A DNA stretch of 64,000 nt from Nitrosopumilus sp. K4 (GTDB taxonomy: Archaea > Thermoproteota > Nitrososphaeria > Nitrososphaerales > Nitrosopumilaceae). The notes below the pieces were generated by a model that was not told the DNA's origin, ran no database searches, and worked only from the letters and a program-made list of their open reading frames with translations. This document shows, piece by piece, positions 59,583 through 64,000 of the stretch (position 1 is its first letter; every line of letters starts with the position of its first letter). Position numbers and translations under genes: made by a program. The stretch lies in the NCBI RefSeq assembly GCF_018128925.1, contig NZ_CP067007.1, positions 1 through 64,000 of the forward strand. Direction: 5' to 3'.

Positions 59583-60735
59583 GGACATCATTATACATCT
59601 TGATTAAATTCTCATAGAATAGTTGCTGGTTGTATTTTTCCTTTAGAATCTTGTTTCCTTCTCTTCCCATCTCATCGGAAATTTGTGGGTTCTTGACTAG
59701 TCCGATGATTTGCTCTGCCCATTTTTTCTCATCGTTAGGATCAATTATCAACCCTGTCTTGTTGTGTTCTATGATGTCTGACATTGGAGGAATGTCTGAT
59801 GCTAATACGGGACGTTTTTGCTGCCAGGACTCTAACATCACTAATCCAAAACCCTCCATTAGACTTGGGAATAGTAATGCATTTGACTCTGCTAGTATCA
59901 CTTTTTTTTCATCTGAATTTACGTGCCCCCTAAAGACTATGTTTTTATCTATTTTCAAACCTCTTGATAATTTCTGGAGTGATTCTTTGTGTGGTCCATC
60001 TCCTGCAATTACTAGTTTGGCATCAGGAAATTCTTTTGATATTATTTTAAATGCGTTTAGTACTACTTCGAGATTTTTATAAAATACTAATCTTCCAATA
60101 CATGCAAACTGTCTTGGTTTTGTTTTTGTAGCTATTTGTACTTCGTCTTGTATACAGTTTGGAATTACTATTATTGGTTTTTTTGTACCAAGTTTTTGAA
60201 TGTCGTCTTTTGTTGCATCACTTACTGTATGGATACGGTCTATCTTGAGATTCATCATAATTTTTTCAAAAAGTGGCACCAGTCTTGCATTTGTGTGTGA
60301 AACATTTGACTGCCTTGCCCATTTCTTCCAGAACTCTTTGTCGTATATAGAGAATATGTCATGAACCGTGGTTATGTGGTGTATCTTTGTAAAATATGAC
60401 AGCAGAGAACCTGCCAGTGCAGGAGAAAAATTATTGGAATGGATAATGCTGATTTCTTCATTTTTTATGATCTCTTTTGCCTTTTTGTAGGCATTTAGAA
60501 CGTATCTTATGTTGTCAAGAAAACTAGGTGGAAGCCCTCCCTTATACTGCAGTGTGGGCTCTACTCTTAGGATCTTGAGATTCTCTGACTCTTGATATTT
60601 TTCTCCTGAAACATTGTTTGTGATTACCCATACCTTGTGATTGTTCTTTTCTAACGAATCTGCAATTGTTCTAAATACATATTCTCCTCCACCTTTTGTT
60701 GTTGAGAAAAACTGTGAAAGAAGAAGTACGTTCAA
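59566..60735 (-). CDS. Glycosyltransferase family 4
   Basis: GT-B fold, two Rossmann domains. N-terminal GGGEYVFRTIADSLEKNNHKVWVIT binds acceptor; C-terminal IGRLVFYKNLEVVLNAF, GDGPHKESLQKL and FPSLMEGFGLVMLESWQ with the E-x7-E nucleotide-sugar motif. Length 389 is usual. Likely a mannosyl- or glucosyltransferase of surface glycan assembly, donor unknown. Confidence 0.88.
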   Translation of the reverse strand: MNVLLLSQFFSTTKGGGEYVFRTIADSLEKNNHKVWVITNNVSGEKYQESENLKILRVEPTLQYKGGLPPSFLDNIRYVLNAYKKAKEIIKNEEISIIHSNNFSPALAGSLLSYFTKIHHITTVHDIFSIYDKEFWKKWARQSNVSHTNARLVPLFEKIMMNLKIDRIHTVSDATKDDIQKLGTKKPIIVIPNCIQDEVQIATKTKPRQFACIGRLVFYKNLEVVLNAFKIISKEFPDAKLVIAGDGPHKESLQKLSRGLKIDKNIVFRGHVNSDEKKVILAESNALLFPSLMEGFGLVMLESWQQKRPVLASDIPPMSDIIEHNKTGLIIDPNDEKKWAEQIIGLVKNPQISDEMGREGNKILKEKYNQQLFYENLIKMYNDVLKSRD

Positions 60736-60813
60736 TGTCTTCAGTTCCTCTGGGAATCATAATAGCATGTCGGTGTGACAAATCATTATATTGAAAACTC
60801 TTGATATTTCTAC

Positions 60814-61830
60814 ATGTTACCTTCTTTAGACTTTGAGAAATATGATCCTAGTGGAATGCATATAATTTACAATCAATGGCCACAAATTGCTAAAAACGCG
60901 TATGAATCAAACACAAAAAAATTAATTCGTAAAGATATCAAACATGTTGTATTTGCTGGCATGGGTGGTTCAGGCTCAATCTGTGATCTGTTTAATTCTA
61001 TTTTCTCTCAATCAAAAATCCATGTAGATGTAGTAAAAGGATATCATCTCCCCTCTTCAACTACAAAAAATTCTATTGTCATACCAATCAGTGTTTCTGG
61101 AAACACTGTCGAAACTATATCTGTTTTAAAAGAGGCTATACCTGTGGGTTGTAAAATTATTGCATTCTCATCTGGCGGAAAAATGGAAAAAATTTGCCAA
61201 AAAAACCATATCGACTTCCATAATATAGATATGATTCATTCTCCCAGAGCATCTTTTGTAAAGTATGTTTATTCAATGCTTAAAATTCTTGAATCTATTA
61301 TTCCTATAAAAAGATCTGACGTCTATAATTCCATATCTAAATTAAATGAGTTATCTTTACAAATTAATTCTGATCAAATTTCATCACAAAACCCCTCATT
61401 AAAACTAGCACATTGGATTACATCAATCCCTTTAATTTATTATCCGTGGGGACTACATACAGCTGCAATAAGATTTAAAAATTCACTTCAAGAAAATGCA
61501 AAAATTCATGTGATGGTTGAAGATGTAATTGAAGCATGTCATAATAATATTGTAGCATGGGAGAATACATCAGATGTAAAACCAATTTTAATTAGAGGGA
61601 TAGATGATTATAAAAAAACTAAAGAACGATATGAGATTCTAAAAAAATATTTTTTGCAAAATAATATTTCATATTATGAATTATATTCTGTTAAGGGGGA
61701 TATACTCTCAAAAATTGTTAATCTTGTTTATCTATTAGATTATGTGTCTATATACTGCGCAATACTTCGTCAAACTGATCCCACTATAGTGTCTTCGATA
61801 GATTTTGTAAAAAGTCAACTTAATTTGTGA
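60814..61830 (+). CDS. Bifunctional phosphoglucose/phosphomannose isomerase
   Basis: Interconverts glucose 6-phosphate, fructose 6-phosphate and mannose 6-phosphate, feeding sugar-nucleotide synthesis. Two SIS domains: GMGGSGSICDLFNS and PISVSGNTVETISVLKEA in the first. HTAAIRFKNSLQENAKIH in the second carries the catalytic Glu/His pattern of archaeal PGI/PMI. Length 338 fits. Confidence 0.88.
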   Translation: MLPSLDFEKYDPSGMHIIYNQWPQIAKNAYESNTKKLIRKDIKHVVFAGMGGSGSICDLFNSIFSQSKIHVDVVKGYHLPSSTTKNSIVIPISVSGNTVETISVLKEAIPVGCKIIAFSSGGKMEKICQKNHIDFHNIDMIHSPRASFVKYVYSMLKILESIIPIKRSDVYNSISKLNELSLQINSDQISSQNPSLKLAHWITSIPLIYYPWGLHTAAIRFKNSLQENAKIHVMVEDVIEACHNNIVAWENTSDVKPILIRGIDDYKKTKERYEILKKYFLQNNISYYELYSVKGDILSKIVNLVYLLDYVSIYCAILRQTDPTIVSSIDFVKSQLNL

Positions 61831-61911
61831 ATTGTAAATTTCATTTGCATGTGTGGATTTGCTACTGAAAACATTAAAGTTATAGCCAGTAACAAAATTT
61901 TATGAGATATT

Positions 61912-62679
61912 TTGAAAGCTGTAATACTTGCAGGTGGTATGGGGACTAGAATTAGTGAAGAAACGACCGTTAAACCTAAACCATTAGTTGAAATCGGAGG
62001 TATGCCAATTCTTTGGCATCTTATGAAAATATATTCTGCACATAACATTACTGATTTTGTTATCTGTTTGGGATATAAGGGATATATGATAAAAGAATAT
62101 TTTTCAAATTATTTTCTTCATATGTCCGATGTCACAATTGATCTTGTTAATAATAAAATGAATGTACATCAAAAATTTAGCGAACCTTGGAAAATCACTC
62201 TGGTAGATACTGGCAATAATACTATGACTGGCGGTAGACTAAAACGAGTACAAAAATATGTTGGTGATGAAACCTTTTGTTTTACATATGGTGATGGTCT
62301 GAGTGATGTTGATATTTCTAAACTTGTGAACTTTCATAAATCACAGAATACTAAAGCAACTCTAACTGCAGTACAACCTCCCGGGAGATATGGTGCATTG
62401 GCCATTGATGAATACAAAGTTAAGCGATTTTGTGAAAAACCTGAAGGTGATGGTGCATGGATAAACGGTGGATTCTTTGTACTTGAGAAGGATGTGTTTG
62501 ACTATATTGAAAATGATTCGACTATATGGGAACGAGAACCTTTGGAAAAATTAGCAAATGAAGGCAATCTTTCTGCATTTAAACACGATGGATTCTGGCA
62601 ACCTCTAGACACATTACGTGATAAAAACACTTTAGAATCTTTTTGGAGTTCTGGAAATGCTAAATGGAAAGTTTGGTGA
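61912..62679 (+). CDS. rfbF: Glucose-1-phosphate cytidylyltransferase
   Basis: Makes CDP-glucose from CTP and glucose 1-phosphate. AGGMGTRISEETTVKPKPLVEIGGMPILWHLMKIY is the nucleotidyltransferase signature of this subfamily; FTYGDGLSDVDI, KRFCEKPEGDGAWINGGFFVL and DGFWQPLDTLRD follow. TTG start. Length 255 agrees with RfbF enzymes. It opens the CDP-sugar branch; no CDP-glucose dehydratase is seen before the window ends. Confidence 0.92.
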   Translation: MKAVILAGGMGTRISEETTVKPKPLVEIGGMPILWHLMKIYSAHNITDFVICLGYKGYMIKEYFSNYFLHMSDVTIDLVNNKMNVHQKFSEPWKITLVDTGNNTMTGGRLKRVQKYVGDETFCFTYGDGLSDVDISKLVNFHKSQNTKATLTAVQPPGRYGALAIDEYKVKRFCEKPEGDGAWINGGFFVLEKDVFDYIENDSTIWEREPLEKLANEGNLSAFKHDGFWQPLDTLRDKNTLESFWSSGNAKWKVW

Positions 62680-62767
62680 CATCACAAACTCAAAACTTCT
62701 AAATTTTTGTTAACATTCTGTTGAATTATTATTTTCTATGATGACTGTTTTTCTATGCTGTCAAAAA

Positions 62768-63769
62768 TTATAACTGAATTTTATTTTCTTGTACTAACCA
62801 CTTGAGGTATGCCACTCTATAGAAATTTTTATCTCTGAATTCTTTTTCTGTAAATTCTTTATCTTTGATTGCATCATAGAATTGCTTAATTCCGTCCTTT
62901 AACTTCCATTTTGTTTTATAATGTAGATTGTTTTTTATCTTATCAAAATTTACCCTGTATGATCTTGCATCTTTGCTTGCTTTTGAAGAAAAAGTAACTT
63001 TTGATTCTGGTACTGTTTCTTCTACTAACTCTGCAATATCTTTTACTTTATAATTTTCATCAGTGGATCCTACATTGAATATCTCTCCGGAAACTTTGTC
63101 TTCATCAGCTTTTAGACATTTGATAAAAGCTGATGCCATGTCTTCAATATGTAAAAGTGGTCTCCATGATGTTCCGTCGCTTAATAACTCCACCTTACCA
63201 GTTGTATATGCAGAACATGTTAGATTATTCACTACTAGATCAAGTCTTTGACTTTGTGAAAGACCATATACTGTTGCATTTCTCAGCATAACCGGACAAA
63301 ATGTATCATCTTTTAATTTTAACAACTCTTTTTCAGAATTTACTTTTGATTTTGCATATGCAGTTAATGGTTCCAAATTTGAATATTCGTCTACAAAATC
63401 ACTATTAACCCCATATGTTGAACACGATGATGAAAAAATAAATCGTCCTACGCCAGCTTTCTTTGCATTTTCAGCCAAATTGACAGTTGCTCGAAAATTG
63501 ACTTCCTCAGTAATTCTTGGATTGATTTCTCCTAAAGGATCATTTGATAAACCTGCAAGATGTATTACTGCGTCACAACCTTTCAAGTCTTCGCCAGAAA
63601 CATCTCGGATATCTTTTTTTAAGGATGGAACCTCTTTGAAATTTCTTTTGATGAATCCTTGAGGATAATACTCCAAATCACAACCCAACACATCAAAATT
63701 TTCTTTTAGAAGTGAATCTGTCATTACATTTCCAACATAACCCTTGTGGCCAGTTAAAAAGACCTTCAT
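62768..63769 (-). CDS. NAD-dependent epimerase/dehydratase (extended SDR)
   Basis: Rossmann motif TGHKGYVGNV at the N terminus, AVIHLAGLSNDPLG, SSSCSTYGV (catalytic Ser) and YAKSK (Tyr/Lys pair), then WRPLLHIEDMASAF and FNVGSTDENYKVKDIA. It acts on a nucleotide sugar; the exact reaction (4-epimerase, dehydratase or reductase) cannot be told. It is convergent with rfbF and sits beside an RfbC-like gene. Confidence 0.88.
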   Translation of the reverse strand: MKVFLTGHKGYVGNVMTDSLLKENFDVLGCDLEYYPQGFIKRNFKEVPSLKKDIRDVSGEDLKGCDAVIHLAGLSNDPLGEINPRITEEVNFRATVNLAENAKKAGVGRFIFSSSCSTYGVNSDFVDEYSNLEPLTAYAKSKVNSEKELLKLKDDTFCPVMLRNATVYGLSQSQRLDLVVNNLTCSAYTTGKVELLSDGTSWRPLLHIEDMASAFIKCLKADEDKVSGEIFNVGSTDENYKVKDIAELVEETVPESKVTFSSKASKDARSYRVNFDKIKNNLHYKTKWKLKDGIKQFYDAIKDKEFTEKEFRDKNFYRVAYLKWLVQENKIQL

Positions 63770-63940
63770 AAAATTTGGGCATATGCTTCCCTATAAAACT
63801 CATTAAAATCAAATTGAAAATTATTAAACCATTGATTATAGGTTAAATTCAATAGAATATTTGTTGTCTGTTGCTCTATTGAACTATGTTTGTTGTAAAA
63901 TGATAAGATTTAATTGCATATTTTTAAAATTTGAAATGTC

Positions 63941-64000
63941 GTGATTTTTACAAAAACCTCTTTACCTGATGCATTTGTAATTGAACTTGATAAGAAAGAA
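63941..64000 (+). CDS. RfbC-like nucleotide-sugar 3,5-epimerase (3' end cut by window)
   Basis: Frame from GTG at 63941 to the window end; a TGA at 63932 excludes an earlier start. The 20 visible residues (IFTKTSLPDAFVIELDKK) match the first strands of dTDP-4-dehydrorhamnose 3,5-epimerase-type proteins. Its neighbour genes make sugar nucleotides, which fits. Too short to be sure. Confidence 0.55.
   Translation, partial: MIFTKTSLPDAFVIELDKKE

Overview
The window reads as the chromosome of a low-GC marine ammonia-oxidising archaeon (Nitrososphaerota, Nitrosopumilus or Nitrosarchaeum type). The lineage call rests on gene content: PEFG-CTERM surface proteins, an exported blue-copper protein, a CopC-CopD protein, archaeal information-processing genes (TFE, eS19, Rpr2, aNAC, PDCD5, Nep1, Trm56), a cobalamin-dependent ribonucleotide reductase, alpha-type riboflavin synthase, an alternative archaeal-type riboflavin pathway, and CoA-ester enzymes of the kind used by the 3-hydroxypropionate/4-hydroxybutyrate cycle. 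Many genes start with GTG or TTG, and many have a TATA-like box about 25-30 nt before the start codon, as expected for leaderless archaeal transcripts. There is one tRNA gene. I see no rRNA, CRISPR array, insertion sequence or integrase.

Layout. 1-15 kb is mostly cell-surface and metal genes: a NikR-like regulator divergent from a ZnuABC-type metal importer; a CopC-CopD-beta-propeller fusion; a cupredoxin; a CFI-box protein; three paralogous exported proteins (1-1247, 9547-11229, 11505-13058) with a GHG motif at the mature N terminus where it is visible; a fourth exported protein; and a rhomboid protease. Two of the paralogues and the fourth exported protein carry paired C-terminal WWA modules. 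15-29 kb holds a tautomerase, a nitrilase-family hydrolase, a thiolase with its DUF35 partner, an HTH/ATP-cone/NrdD-like protein followed by class II ribonucleotide reductase, Nep1, tRNA-Gly, Rpr2, eS19, PDCD5, a zinc dehydrogenase and a CitE-like lyase. 29-35 kb has an orphan response regulator and a riboflavin cluster (ribE, ribB, ribH, GTP cyclohydrolase III, an amidohydrolase, ArfC-type reductase).

35-48 kb has hemerythrin-like, aldehyde dehydrogenase, an hflX-trm56-tfe-uspA run on the minus strand, a PhoU-like regulator, PUA-NAC, a secreted Hcp-like protein, an ATPase stalk-like coiled coil, an RNase H-fold protein with no visible canonical start, a UbiD decarboxylase and a thioesterase. 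48-54 kb is accessory and mostly hypothetical: two phasin-like proteins, an orphan response regulator, and a DUF3892-like protein with internal tandem DNA repeats. 54-58 kb has hisI, thrC and an E1-like enzyme fused to a ubiquitin-like domain. 58-64 kb is glycan synthesis: a multi-spanning membrane protein, a GT4 transferase, phosphoglucose/phosphomannose isomerase, a sugar-1-phosphate cytidylyltransferase, an SDR epimerase and the start of an RfbC-like epimerase.

The strongest leads are (1) a CACAAGT element abutting the TATA box of both the NrdD-like HTH gene and the ribonucleotide reductase gene, suggesting a dedicated regulon; (2) an amidohydrolase inside the riboflavin operon, a candidate for a step without an assigned enzyme here; (3) the GHG-family paralogues and the shuffled WWA module; (4) the RuvC-like ORF with coding-like sequence upstream of its first ATG; and (5) a secreted Hcp-fold protein in an archaeon.
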